The notes beneath the pieces were generated by a model that ran no database searches, was not told the origin of the DNA, and was given only the letters and a program-made list of their open reading frames with translations. A stretch of DNA of 64,000 nt from Motacilla alba alba (Eukaryota > Chordata > Aves > Passeriformes > Motacillidae). Positions 23,296 through 35,095 of this stretch are shown here, in pieces; the stretch's first letter is position 1, and each line of letters opens with the position of its first letter. Location: NCBI RefSeq assembly GCF_015832195.1, contig NC_052019.1, positions 4,077,685 to 4,141,684 on the forward strand, read 5' to 3'. The position numbers and the translations under genes are program-made.

Positions 23296-24519
23296 GCATA
23301 TGAAAATTACTTGAAGGGAAATTATTGAGGTAAGAAAACTTAGAGCTTGTTGTTATTCCTTTTTTTTTATTTTTTTATTTTCCATTCACTGTAGTGGTTT
23401 CCAGAAGCAAAGTACTGATATCTCAAAATACCTGTGAAACTGCAGGGCTGGAAATGCAAATGAGCTACCATGAAAACTGTAGTTTGCTCACATTAAGTTA
23501 ACACATAGTAAAGATGTAGTAGTATTACCATAAACACAGTTTGGTTTAATTTATGGACTTCTTTACATGCACACTCCTGTATCCCTGAGGGCCATAAAGC
23601 AAAAACCTGAAGAGAAAATAGAAAATGAATAAAATATATCTTGTCTTCATTTGTGTCAAAATCACAATAAAAAGAGGAAATATAATCAACTTAGATGTTG
23701 TTTTCTTCTTATTTATAAACCTTACTGTTTCACTCTGTTTTAATTACCATCATAGTGTTATTAAAGTGTGGTAGCACAGAAAAGGCTGCATCCCACCTTG
23801 GCAGCCAGATTAGTATCTAGTTCTAAATGGAGGACACTTAAATTAAAACTAGTTCTATAAATAATTTCTCAAGTCTCTATTTTCTGGGGTGTTGCTTCTC
23901 TTTTTTCTTCTTTTTTTTTTTTTCACAAGTGCAATTCCTTCTAATTTTATGGGTCTTCCTGGGCAATTCTTTGAGCTGGATGAAAGGAATTGAATATTTC
24001 ACATACAGAGCTGTGTAAGACCAACCAGTGTTGTTTCTAGATGAATGGTATACTGAGCTGTGTCTTCCCCAGGGCAGAGGAAAATATGTTGAACTAGATA
24101 CAATTGCTGAAAAACAATAACACCAGTTTTTTATCCCAAAAATGGATGCCGAATAGGAAAATGGAGAGGGAATATCAGAACGCACCCAAAACAACGCCAA
24201 TATTTTTGTTTTATCACTGCAGCACGTCTAAACCTTTCAGATTTTTTTTCTTTAAGTCAGAGAAACAAACAGACTAAAGCCTTTTCATATTGGAATTGCT
24301 CTTTGTGAAACTCTCTGAAGGACCATACAGATCTTGTTACGATTTGACTGAATGGCCCTAGCTGGGTGCATTGCAATCTGCTCATGGGTTTGGATTTCAT
24401 TGCTGAGTTTCTGTGCAACAAAAAATACACCTCATCTTAATAAATTCTCTCTGAAGAAACAACACACTGAGACCTCCTGCTACACACCCTGCTTTGTGAT
24501 CAGGACAGAGCTAAACTGC
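23296..24519. other. Unannotated AT-rich stretch
   Basis: Homopolymer and pyrimidine runs near 23361 and 23910 but no recognisable gene. The minus-strand frame at 23877-24200 starts beyond a Lys-rich low-complexity end and shows no motif. Confidence 0.45.
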
Positions 24520-24850
24520 TTTGATTAAACTAAAAAATATTAAAAAATTTAAAAAAGCCCTTTGCTGCTTTTAATTAACAAAGCACCCTTTTTTGTTTGC
24601 AAGGGTTTTGGTGGAAAAACTTTTGTCATTGGCTAGCACTGCTTGGCTGGATTAATTATAGATGCATTAATAATATATAGTGCAATTTTATATTACTTAA
24701 TAATTTTGATCTTTCATGGTATAAGCCTATTGAGGTTATTAGAGCTGGGGTGTTTTTTATTTTTGCTCATTGGGTTATCTTTAAATTATTATAGGTAAAT
24801 TAATTGCAAAAGAAATAAGGGCATAAAAGCAGAGAGGAGGGTAACAAATA
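24520..24850. other. Possible conserved non-coding block, homeodomain-word rich
   Basis: Very dense in TAATTA-type words: TTAATTAAC near 24572, GGATTAATTATAG near 24651, GCATTAATAA near 24664 and TAAATTAATTGC near 24796. The sequence is AT-rich without being a simple repeat. Such clustering is seen in long-range enhancers, but AT-rich desert DNA also yields these words by chance. Confidence 0.2.
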
Positions 24851-25032
24851 AGTTATGGAACTCTTTGTTTCAGAGCAATTCACCACAACATTCAGTAGGG
24901 AAATATAGGGATCCACTTTTAATAGGATAGATTTTTTTTTTCTTTTATTTGCAATTCTGTTTTGTAAAAAGTAATGCTAATTATATGACTATAGAACAGA
25001 GCCCTGGCATAATTTTTTCAGGCACTGTTCAA

Positions 25033-25081
25033 ATTCCATACATATAAGGTAGTATGTATGTATTCCATACATATAAGGTAG
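25033..25081. repeat. Local 20-base direct repeat
   Basis: ATTCCATACATATAAGGTAG occurs exactly at 25033-25052 and again at 25062-25081, with TATGTATGT between, giving a 29-base period. It looks like a recent local duplication. Confidence 0.9.
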
Positions 25082-25254
25082 ACATTTGAAACAGGCAGAA
25101 TCTCCTCCATATAGAAAAGCCCTCCTTCCTCTAAGAATTTAATAAAAATGAACCTTCAAAACTAAAACATCTGGAGTTAATTTTCTAGATAAAGAGACAA
25201 GGCCTTCTTCAAGCAAACCTTTCCCTCAACTTGCTGGCCAGGCTTCTTTTCACG

Positions 25255-25785
25255 CAGCCCATGGTACAGGTGGATTTCTGGGCTGCAGGTGCCAGCTCAT
25301 GCCCAATTCTCCATCTACCAATATTCCCAATTCCTTCTCCACAGGGCTGCTCCCAATCCATTCACCACCCAATCCATCTGGACACCTGGAGCTGCCTTGG
25401 TGCAGGTGCAGGACCTTGCCCTTGGCCTGGCTGAGTTTCACAGCGTTCACCCCTCTCCACTCCTCCAGCCTGTCCAGGCTCCTCTGCATGGCAAGAATTC
25501 CCTCTGAAGAACCAACTGCGCTGCTCAGCCTGGTGCCACCACAAGCTGGCTGCAATTAGCTCCCACTGGCGCTGTCACGAATGAAGATATTGGACAGATC
25601 TGGTCCCAGGACTGACCCTCAGAGTCACCACTTGTCACTTGTAGCAGCCACTGTCGGCAGCTCCTTGGATGTCACCATCCAGCCAATTCCTTATCCATCA
25701 AACAGTCCACTTCCCAAACCTGTATCTTTCCAATTTAGCAGCAAGGATGTTGTGTGGGACCATGTCAAAGGCCTTGGAAGAGACT
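25255..25785 (-). mobile_element. CR1 LINE ORF2 reverse-transcriptase fragment (dead)
   Basis: Minus-strand translation resembles CR1 ORF2. KAFDMVPHN (about 25749-25775) matches the reverse-transcriptase motif KAFDTVPHN; further on come RLEEW, KVLHL, a GEWIGSSPVEKELGILVD block and MS. The frame is broken by stops between these blocks, for example after KWTV. Where live elements have F-A-D-D before TKL, this copy reads A-C-G-G before TRL (Gly codons at 25535-25540), so both catalytic aspartates are lost as well. The full protein is nearly 1,000 residues in intact elements; about 170 codons' worth remains. The apparent plus-strand frames across it are antisense shadows. Confidence 0.85.
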
Positions 25786-25969
25786 CAGAGAGGTTTCAAA
25801 TAAGCACCCTGGGACATTTAGGATTAGGGATGAATTTAGGGATTAGGGAATCAGCTGGGTTTGGGTGCATACCTGAATTAAGAATACCTGTAGGTGCTTT
25901 CAGTCCACAAATCTTGAACAGCTTTCCAACATTAATGATATCATCCTTGCCCAGAGCTGGAGTATATTT

Positions 25970-26032
25970 TCTTATCTTTATTTTACAAATAGGAAAAACA
26001 AAGGGACAGCCTGTGATTTTGAATTGACCCAG
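25970..26032 (-). mobile_element. MIR/L2-like ancient repeat relic
   Basis: TTATCTTTATTTTACAAATA, then GGAAAAACAAAGGGACAG, resembles the reverse complement of the MIR/L2 tail (TTATCTCCATTTTACAGATG, then AGGAAACTGAGG). Strongly diverged, with approximate borders. Confidence 0.4.
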
Positions 26033-27382
26033 TTATCCTCAACTGATTTCAAAAGAGAATAAATGCAAAACTGAGCTTGAAGAATCAAAGTTACCAAAGA
26101 CCTCTAGGCTGGGGGATTTTTGTCAGTTTATAGCCTCCCATTTTTGAAGCACTTTTGAGTGTCTGTCCCCAGTTGTTGGTAATAAAACACTTTTAGAAAG
26201 TCTCATTTAAAGGATTTGCCTACAGGAATAGGGCCAGATTGTAGTAAAGGGGGAACTGAAGCTGGTTCTCTCAGGAGCTTCCTGTGCTCTCAGCCAGAAT
26301 AGAATCCCTTTCATGGTTTCTTTTTTTTCTCCCTCACCAAGTCAGACCTTCTGTGTGACCCTCGAAAAATACCCATGGAGAGGTGATCAAAGAATAACAG
26401 CATGTGGGGTTTTTTAATTCCACATCTGCATGCTGATTTCAAAACAACTTGAAAACATGTTTCAACAGAATCTGTTTGATGGGTGAACTGAGCAGCCAAA
26501 AATGGATTGCAAATATACCTATTTATCAAGAGGCTGATGGGGAGAATTTTTTTTTTTTGTTGTTGTTTCCACAGGGGAAACTTTAATCTCTAAAATTGAA
26601 GATAAAGGAGAGGGAGATGTTATTGATGGAGATTGCAAATCTGCCTTTAATTGATTGAATGTTCTCAGCGATTTTGCAGATATGAATTTTACTAGCCCTA
26701 AGAGACACTGGAAACTAAAATATTTGTCTAATACTTAAATATAGCATTTGGCTGCATGTATTTAATGCTGTCTAAATTAAAATTTCAGACTTTCTGTACT
26801 TTAAGCCTCTGTTCAACAGCATCATGGGGCCAGTAAATCAAATACCTTTAGACCTCTAACTCTACCTCAAACCTTGTGCATTTATTTGTGAACTGGTGGA
26901 ATAATTCTGTAGGCTCTATGCAATTTTTTTCTTTTTCTTGTCTTCTCCCTGTTCAGTTTGCATTGCCCAGGATGATGGATTAGTTTCAAATGTCAAATAT
27001 CACCATCTATTATGATACTCCTGAGAAGCGGCTGGGGTGAGGCGCCCCCCACCTGCTTCTGACAAGGTCTTGGGTTCACTCTTGGAGACCTCTGAGTGTG
27101 TGGCTTAACTGGTGTTTAATGGATCCCAATGAGAAATCAGAGCAGGGGAACATGTTGCTTGCAGTAATTAGTTTGGTTCACTCGCACTGGCATCAAACAC
27201 CTCAACACCTTTCCCTGCTGTGGTGCCTCCTGTGACAATGAACATTGGTAGCAGCAAGACAGGCTTATTCCCTGACAGTGCAGGAACCTCTCACACAGAA
27301 AAGAAACCTGTGATACTTTGGAATAGTTTTGCAACTCTGTCTTGTCAAATTTTAGCTTACCTTCAAGTTTTTGTTTTGATTA

Positions 27383-27403
27383 TTTTTTTTTTTGGGGGGG
27401 GGG
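27383..27403. repeat. T11-G10 homopolymer junction
   Basis: Eleven T followed directly by ten G, then TTGTTTGTTTTG-like sequence. The G run could form a G-quadruplex only by joining other runs, and none is close. Confidence 0.9.
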
Positions 27404-28008
27404 TTGTTTGTTTTGTTTTGCTTTGTTATTTCATTAATTTCTTTTCATTTAGAAAGTTACCTGGTTTATTTCTATTTAAATAATCCTCATTTTCCATGGC
27501 TTGTTTTCCACTACCTGTTTTCCTTTTATTTCATAAAGCCAGACACTGAAGTAAATTTACTGTAAAAATGTATATATTTTGTAAAATACAATGTACCGTA
27601 AGAGATGCTCTTGAATGTTGATTGAAAATAGAAATTAATAATGAAGAATGGCAAGGAGAAAATAAAAGATATGAGTGTAAGTGGAAGGGGTCAAATTTTG
27701 CCAAGCTGGCCATTAATATTACTCAATAGTAGAGAAACAAATTTTTTTTTCATTTTCATGACAATTAGTGGTAAAATGATCCTTTCTGCACTGAGATGAA
27801 AACAAGAGCTTTAGTAGTTTCCCATAAATAAATAGTTATTTTTAAAAGTCAAGATTAACTTATTTCTATCATGGATATTTCTCCTGGAATAGATGGGTCT
27901 GGTATAGAAGTTTTGAAATGCAGTTTTCATAGCCCATGACATTATTATGAAAAATAGTTCAGTTTCTTCTCTTCTTTTTGCTCTTTCTTTGTGTGAATAT
28001 GTGTTGAC

Positions 28009-28028
28009 ATATATATATATATATATAT
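28009..28028. repeat. (AT)10 microsatellite
   Basis: Ten perfect AT units, followed by AT-rich sequence with TTTATAT words to about 28075. Confidence 0.9.
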
Positions 28029-30099
28029 TTATATGAGAAATAAATACATTTACATAGATATAATATATTTATCTACATTAGTTTATTTATCTAAGCAATT
28101 TACATTTTGACAAAAAAGAATATATAACAGTCGGAAACACTTTTCTTAAACAATGTTCCACAGAAACTGACACTTTCTTGTGAAACATTCTCTTCTTAAA
28201 AGAATTACAAAGACTTATAATATGAGCTTTTTTACCAACCTTATCTGAAAGACATGACCAAATTTAAAAAAAATTGAGAAGAACACACAGGCAGGATGCA
28301 TATGTACACAACAAACAAGGAGGAAATTTACCTTGTGTGCCCAGACCTATTAATGAGTAGCATGAAAGAAAAAAATCTGGTTGGAAACCAAATTATCTTG
28401 CATCCACAATGATCTGATTACATGGAGTGGAATAGCACATGCCTCTCCTGGAGGAACAGCACTGTAATAGTCTCATTAGAAGCCCTGCAATATTTATGGC
28501 TGGCTGAAGGGGTTACACAAGGTGGCAGCTTGGTGTGAGGTTAATCAGGACCCAAATGCCAATGGTCTGACAATGCTGCCACAGGAAGCAGATATCACAG
28601 AGACACCTGGCAGACAGGGAGATGCTCAAGTGTTTTGTCATTTAAGGCATGCATTCAGTAAAGACAGTCAATGAGGACATAGATCTTAACTGTTCACTGA
28701 AGATTTGGACACTTCTCTTTTTTTTTGGGTTTTTTTTGTGGCCATCCTATGTGCTGTTACAAATTGTCTTTCTTAGTTTATCTGCTCTTTCTCACATTTT
28801 CTTACCAGCAAGACTTTCTTGTGCATGGGTCAGCAGAGAAGCAGAGAAAAGATTTTCAGCACTGTTCATTTTGGAGGGCTTAGGGAGATGATAAAAGTTG
28901 ATCATTCAAACATATCAAATTCATCTCATCCTCGTTGGGTATTAATGGCATTTTGTCTATTACCAGAGGTGATTAACTCATCTTTTGTCACAAAGCAACT
29001 CAGCGTGACTCTGACGTGTGAAACTTTCCTGAGTGTTGGTTTATCAATAACTAAAAAGGTAAATATTTGAAGGGTGCTGGGGATTTGTTTAATCGGCCTC
29101 TTTGTTCCCTATTCTTATTCTTATGTTTGGCTACATATGACATTCCTTTCCAAATTCTTCTTCTTAGCTGTAGGAAATTTTTGATTCTGGTTTGATTCTG
29201 ACACCACTTAAGAATGTAAGACCTAAATTTCTGGGATCTAAATTCCTGGAGCATGATTGCAGGCAGTAAAAGTACTCTGTTAGCAACACAGTTTTCCTCT
29301 CATAGGTACACTCAGAGTGCCTCTGACAGGGATTTGTTCACTTGATATTTTAAGATGAAAATTTCATGACGACCAGTACCTGTTCTGTATGCAGAGAAGC
29401 CAGATGGAGCCATGAATCACTCTAAATATTTCTTTTGAGGTTAGCATAAGTGAATTGCTTTTCAGGTGGAATCCATCAGGATGAACACAAAATGTGTTCT
29501 TGTCTACAAATTTGTCCTGCTGCATTATATTGCTCTTCTTCAAAATGTTAAATGTCTTGATTTGCATTTGCAGGAGTTGATTGAGCCCTTGTTCTTACTT
29601 CCATGAATAAGGATTGAATTTTATTCTTTTTTTTTCACTGTAATTTTTAGTTCCGTTTCTTTCAGAGTCACTATTATATGGGCTTAATTTTCAAACCATT
29701 TTACAAATATATCTTTTTCTATTGTCACTGTGAATTGTGATAAAAATGTTGGCTTTATGTTCTTTCTTTCTCATTTATTAGTTTGCTCACCTTCTGAAAT
29801 CCCCAGTTGCATCTTCTGATGGAGACTGAATGAAATGCTGGTTTAGAAAATTATTCCATGCAATAGCTGTGTTAGATTGTTTTTTCCAGGAAAAAGAAAG
29901 AACAAAAGTAAAGAAACTCTCATTTTTTACCAAATCATGTTCTAAGCAAAATTTTCAGTACTTCCATTACACTGATCTGTGAGGGAGATTTCAGAATAAA
30001 GTCCTCATTTTCAGTAAAAGATCCAAAACCCATGATGATTAACATCCTAGTTCCCTACACTTTGGGGTGGAGGGAATTCAGGACTATAAGCAGCAGGAC

Positions 30100-30206
30100 T
30101 GTGGTCTAGTGGAAGGTGTCCCTGCAATGGCAGGAAGCTGGAACTGGATGGTCTTCAAGATCCCTTCTAACCCAAACCATTCAGTGATTTTGTGTTTCTA
30201 TGACAA
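30100..30206 (+). mobile_element. CR1 LINE 3'-end relic with a duplicated tail
   Basis: GTCTAGTGGAAGGTGTCCCT, a GGATGGTCTTCAAGATCCCT block and TAACCCAAACCATTCAGTGA are the CR1 3' end. The tail string ATTTTGTGTTTCTATGACAA occurs exactly at 30187-30206 and again at 30216-30235, a 29-base period. CR1 elements end in short tandem ATTCTATG-type units, so this may be an enlarged tail unit or a later duplication. Confidence 0.85.
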
Positions 30207-33200
30207 CCTGACACCATTTTGTGTTTCTATGACAAACGTGAACTCAGAATCACTTTGCAGAGATGACCAAGGTGGCTTGTCCTCACTTAGACATAGTCTG
30301 TAACAATATAATCACATCCAGGTGATGCTGTGACAGACAAACATATCTCTGGTTTGGGACAAACCTTGTCCCAAAGTGTTATAAACATCTGTGATTCACA
30401 CCTGAATGAATTCTGAATGCAAAAGTCAGTGTTGAAACTACCAACCAACCCTAAAACTCCATATCTTACCTGTTACCTCTCTGTACCACCTTACCTTACT
30501 CTACCTTTCCCTCCCTTCAGTGAGACTGGAAAGCAAGAGGGAAGATAAATTATCTTCATTGGCTTATATATCTAAGATACAGGGCTTTAAATAAAAATTA
30601 TGGTGGATGTAGAAGTGATTGATTGGAGCATGTTGTTTGCATTGTGTTTGGAAATGAAAATGTAGGAAGGAGGGAATTTCAATAGCAAAGTGGAAATGGT
30701 TGTCATCAGGATTAATGTTAAATGATCATTCATGTCTGCCTTATCTCACGCTAAGTTTTCTCCGGTAGAATTTTAATAGTGTAGACTTGATTGTGCATTA
30801 TGGTGATAAGATCCTGCCAATGTTTAGTTGAGCTGGTTAATTTACAGCAGCTCATTTAAAAGGTAGCTCTTGTGTTAGGGAATCTGTCCTGTTGGATTGA
30901 TAACCCAGCTTTTAGGATATTATTTCCATGGATGCAGATCTTCATCTTTTCTCCCCATCTATGCCCTTCTAATTATTCAAGTGTGAAGGGAATTTCCTTC
31001 ATTTTTAGACACAAACATGCTCACCGCATGATTTATAAGGTTGTCTGTAAAGTGAACTGATTATTTAGGCTTGTAACTATTTCTATTGAATTTTGTGGTA
31101 TGTTAAGTTTGTGCCTAGGGATAAATATAAACTCTATCTCATTTAATCCCAGCTTGGAGAGAAATTTTTCTTCTGAAAACATTTTTATGTATTTACTCAC
31201 AAGTTTTATCATCAAATGTAACCATTTAGCATACAACTCATGTATGCTTATAACACTTCACAGGCACTTTTCTCACCACTGAAATTGGACCACTGATGCT
31301 GAATGTGGCAGCTCTTTAACAATTCTCATCTGTGCAATGTGAGAGTTTAAACAGAAAATGGCCTTACTACTTCCCCAGCTTTAATGCATATTCAAACATT
31401 TTCTGTCAGCTGTCATTTAGTTCCCTCAATTCTTTTGTGTGTGTGCACTGGCTGCCATTTTTGTTGTCACTCTGAACTGAATCCCAGGATCTTGAAAGAT
31501 TTTCTTCTATACTGGTCTTCCTAAAATACTCGGCACTCTAGGATTCAGAGAAATTTCAACTAATCCATTGAAAAATGTGACTGGCAAAATTAAATTCTCT
31601 GCCTGGTTCTTGCAGCCAACCCTCATCTCTTCAACAGCCACAGTAAAAGATGTAAAAGAGATTTAGCAGCAAAGGATTTCAAATTCTCACATCTTTTCCA
31701 CTCACTTTCTGCACACATCCAGACAATGAAGTTTTACTGGCACAAATGTTCACAGCAAATGAAAATCAAATCCTCGTATGAGCATCTCTAGAAGGTGAGA
31801 TTTAAATCTGAAAGGCATCCTGTGGGAAGCTCTTCTGTGTTCACCATTCAAAGAGCAGGAAGGTAGAAAACATGGCATATTTTCTAAATGAACGTGATAA
31901 GCAACACATGCTGAATCTCAAATATTTGCACTCAGTCCCCAGGGAGAAATACTGGGAGATGACAATGGTGAAATAAATTCACACAGCATCCAATGTAATA
32001 CTCATTAAAATGAATGAAAAGACAGTTTGAAATCAGACCAGGCCTGTAGGTCCCAGCCTAGTAAGGTAGCCAAGCACGTGAGAAGTCATTGTCTTTAAGC
32101 TTGTGTTTAAAGGCATGCACATGTTTAAATGCCAAGTTCCTTTTGGGCCAGAATATATTAAATAAGGAACTAGGGATTTGCCCTGCAGGGAAAACAAACA
32201 AACAAAAAAGGCAGCGACGACGACAACAACAAAAGGTTAAATTTGTTTGATATATTTTAAATATTGAACAAAACATATCCACCAGCTATACAGAGACATT
32301 CAAAGAAAGTTTTCTACAGACTTTGCATTGGCAGAATGTCAAATGATTCACCTTTTGCAAGTGGCAGTACAGCAGATGCCATCAGATAATTTCTCCAAAT
32401 CCTTTGAGGCTGGGGTTATTCTTTTGCAGATGATTGTTCTGTATAATTCAAGTATGCTTTGGTGATGAGAATTATAAACCTTGTGTTTTGTCTTTTCCCT
32501 TAGAAATACAGAGTAAAGCACTTCACCAAAAGTCTACCCAAACGAAGGACGCTTAAAAGTTAATTTTTCATGACACTATGCTCCACACTGGATTCTAAAG
32601 GTAAAACCTATTGAGAATATGTCCTTTTTATTTTTTTCCCCCAGACTTGTGTTTGCCTTTGAAACATTTTTATTAAAATATTGACCAGATCTGGTCTCCA
32701 GAAGTTAATCAAAGCTATGTCTTATAGCTGTAGTTAAGTTTTTCTGTTATTAAACCAAATAGAGTTTTCCTCTGGATACAATTTGAGTACTGCCGAGTGT
32801 AACTACGGGCACAGCCAACATCAGGAGAAGGGATTTTTTTTTTGTACCCACTTTAGAGAGAATGGTTATTCAAAAACATTTCAGAGGAATTTTGCATCCG
32901 AGGAATACCAGAGCCAGGTTGTGTCTGGAATACATTGCTGAACTTACATTTTAAACTACTTGAACATGAACAAAATCTGCATAAACAAAACCAAAAGAGA
33001 ATGGAACTTTGTAGGTAATAACGTAAGGAATGGGCAGAGGCAATGGACCATATTAATAATGTAATTTTAATTTGAAGTTCTAGTCAACTCTGATTGCAAA
33101 TCACTGCTTACTTTAATGCTTTAAGGTCTCTGTACATGAAATATGACAATTTCCAGGCTGTTCAACAAAGAAATCATATTTAATCCGGAAATATGGAATG

Positions 33201-34934
33201 TACATTATTGGAATGTTTCATTTTGCTTTGTTATCAACTTTGTCATAGAATGAAAGAAATTCAATTTCAGATTGCATTCAAAACAGAAATTATTGATACT
33301 TTATCTGCTGTTGTTATGACAGTCAGAGATCTTTCTGTATTTCAATTCTGAAATCTTAAATTTGATACACTGCCTTCAGGCATTTAATAAGAAACAAATC
33401 TTTAACAAACTTTAAGTTGAAAAATAACATCATGATTCTCATCTCATTACCTTTTCTCTAATGTGCTTCCTTTGTAACTTATCACTTCGTGGATGTGCAC
33501 ATCCAAACATTATAAATCAAATTTCATACCTGCATAAAGCACTGAAATAAATGGCTTTATGCTGTCGTAAAAAAATCCAGTGATGAACTGGGCTCTGATC
33601 CTGCTTATTTTGTTCTCCTGGGAAATAAGAAAGGAAGACAAAGACAAGTAAAACATCCAGAAGAAGATCAAATGTGAGACAACATAAATGGCCTGAAATT
33701 GATTCCTTTTACTCTGGTGACATTTCATTAACTTCAGGGAAGTTTTGGAGGATTTTTATAGAGAGGCAAGTGAGAAGAGAATAGGGAGAAAGGAAAGAAA
33801 GACTTTTCTTCCAGACCCCAATAGCCTGATTTGCTGAACTGTGATTTTATATAGGGAAGAGCAATACACTACTTTCAACTCTCCAAAATAACCTTGTCTC
33901 TTATCTCTTTATTCACATGTGACTTTGAAGCTCATTTATATCAAGACTTTCTGGGGAAAATCCCAGCCATGCAGCAGCCTGGAAAAAAGGCTCCTGCAAA
34001 AAAATCCCAATCACAACTCTGGTATTTTTAAGTGTAAGTTATTGTAACCTTTTTTACTAGTCACAATAGGAGGCTGTGACTATGTGATTATTCAGAAATG
34101 TCCCAGGAAGATGAGTCATTTAAGGAAATCAAATATATTGTGTTTTCTATCTGCTGGTGACTATTTTTTAGTTACTCCAACCAGAATAAATGTGCAAACA
34201 CATAGCCACTGGGAAGTGGAGCTTTTATTTAAGCAATGAACAGTCATCTGTATTTGGAATATCCCCTATTTCACATATTCAGTGGGGAAATATGAACACT
34301 AAAGCACTTTTTGACTCAAAAATCAGGCTATAACCAGATTTAGGCCCAAAGTTCCTGCTATTTTTATCATTGTACAGTTTAGTACTTCTCTTGATTTAGG
34401 TGAAGCATTCAAATTTTGGGGTGGGCCTCAGCTTGCAGATTCTGCTACATCTCAAAGTAGGTGTCTGTGAGAGTCTGGAGGCAGTTGTTGCAAACCAGGG
34501 ATCTGGAGCCACTCCAAACACAGCAGCTGAGCTGTGACATCTCCTCAGGTTTAGACAGTGTGGAGAAAAACACACATCCTCTGGACTCGTGTGGCTGCAA
34601 GACACCCTGAGTGTCCTGGAGTGTCCCAAATGACACCAGGTGGGTTTGGCATTCATAGACCCCATGGCAGCCATAAAGCACTGAAAAAAAATAACATTAT
34701 ATAGAACTGGTGAGGAGGCACCTCCAGCAAACAGCTCTCAGGGCTCTGCTAAGATCACACCCAGGGCAAATCTAATCAGTGTCATAATTACAGAAGCAAA
34801 TTCAGGCTCAGTCTGATGGACCCCACTTTTGCTGGAGAAACCAATGTCATGGCAGTCAAGAGAGCCACTCTGCTGTAGCAAATGTAAAATTAAACTGTGA
34901 CTGTAGAACAGCTGATAATAAAACATGAATAAAT
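30207..34934. other. Unannotated AT-rich stretch, possible conserved core near 30.6-30.9 kb
   Basis: No gene is recognised. The piece at about 30600-30880 is free of simple repeats and rich in homeodomain- and GATA-like words (GATTAATGTTAAATGATC near 30710, GTGATAAGATC near 30803), so it is a weak enhancer candidate. A short GAC/AAC trinucleotide tract lies at about 32214-32232. The acceptor-like site at 32503 is treated under findings. Confidence 0.4.
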
Positions 34935-35095
34935 GTCCCAGAGAAGCTGTGGCTGCCGCTGGACCCCTGAAATGTCCAAGGCCAGGTTGGATGGGGCTTG
35001 GAGCACCCTGGGATAGTGGAAGGTGTCCTTGCCCATGGCACAGGGTTGGAATTGGATGACCTTTAAGTTCTCTTCCAAACCATTCTATTTTATAG
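34935..35095 (+). mobile_element. CR1 LINE 3' fragment
   Basis: Typical CR1 order: CAGAGAAGCTGTGGCTGC, a GAAATGTCCAAGGCCAGG block, GGGATAGTGGAAGGTGTCC, GGATGACCTTTAAG and a CCAAACCATTCTATTTTAT tail. The minus-strand open frames across it are shadows. Confidence 0.9.

Larger units (their letters stand above)
26033..30099. other. Unannotated stretch with one strong acceptor-like site
   Basis: About 4 kb, mainly AT-rich. It contains a T11-G10 run (27383-27403), an (AT)10 microsatellite (28009-28028) and an acceptor/donor pair at 26957/27036 discussed under findings. No coding frame is convincing. Confidence 0.45.

Noticed and set aside
25231..26027. Plus-strand frames of up to 148 codons
   Set aside because: The DNA is a minus-strand CR1 reverse-transcriptase fragment; the plus frames are shadows.
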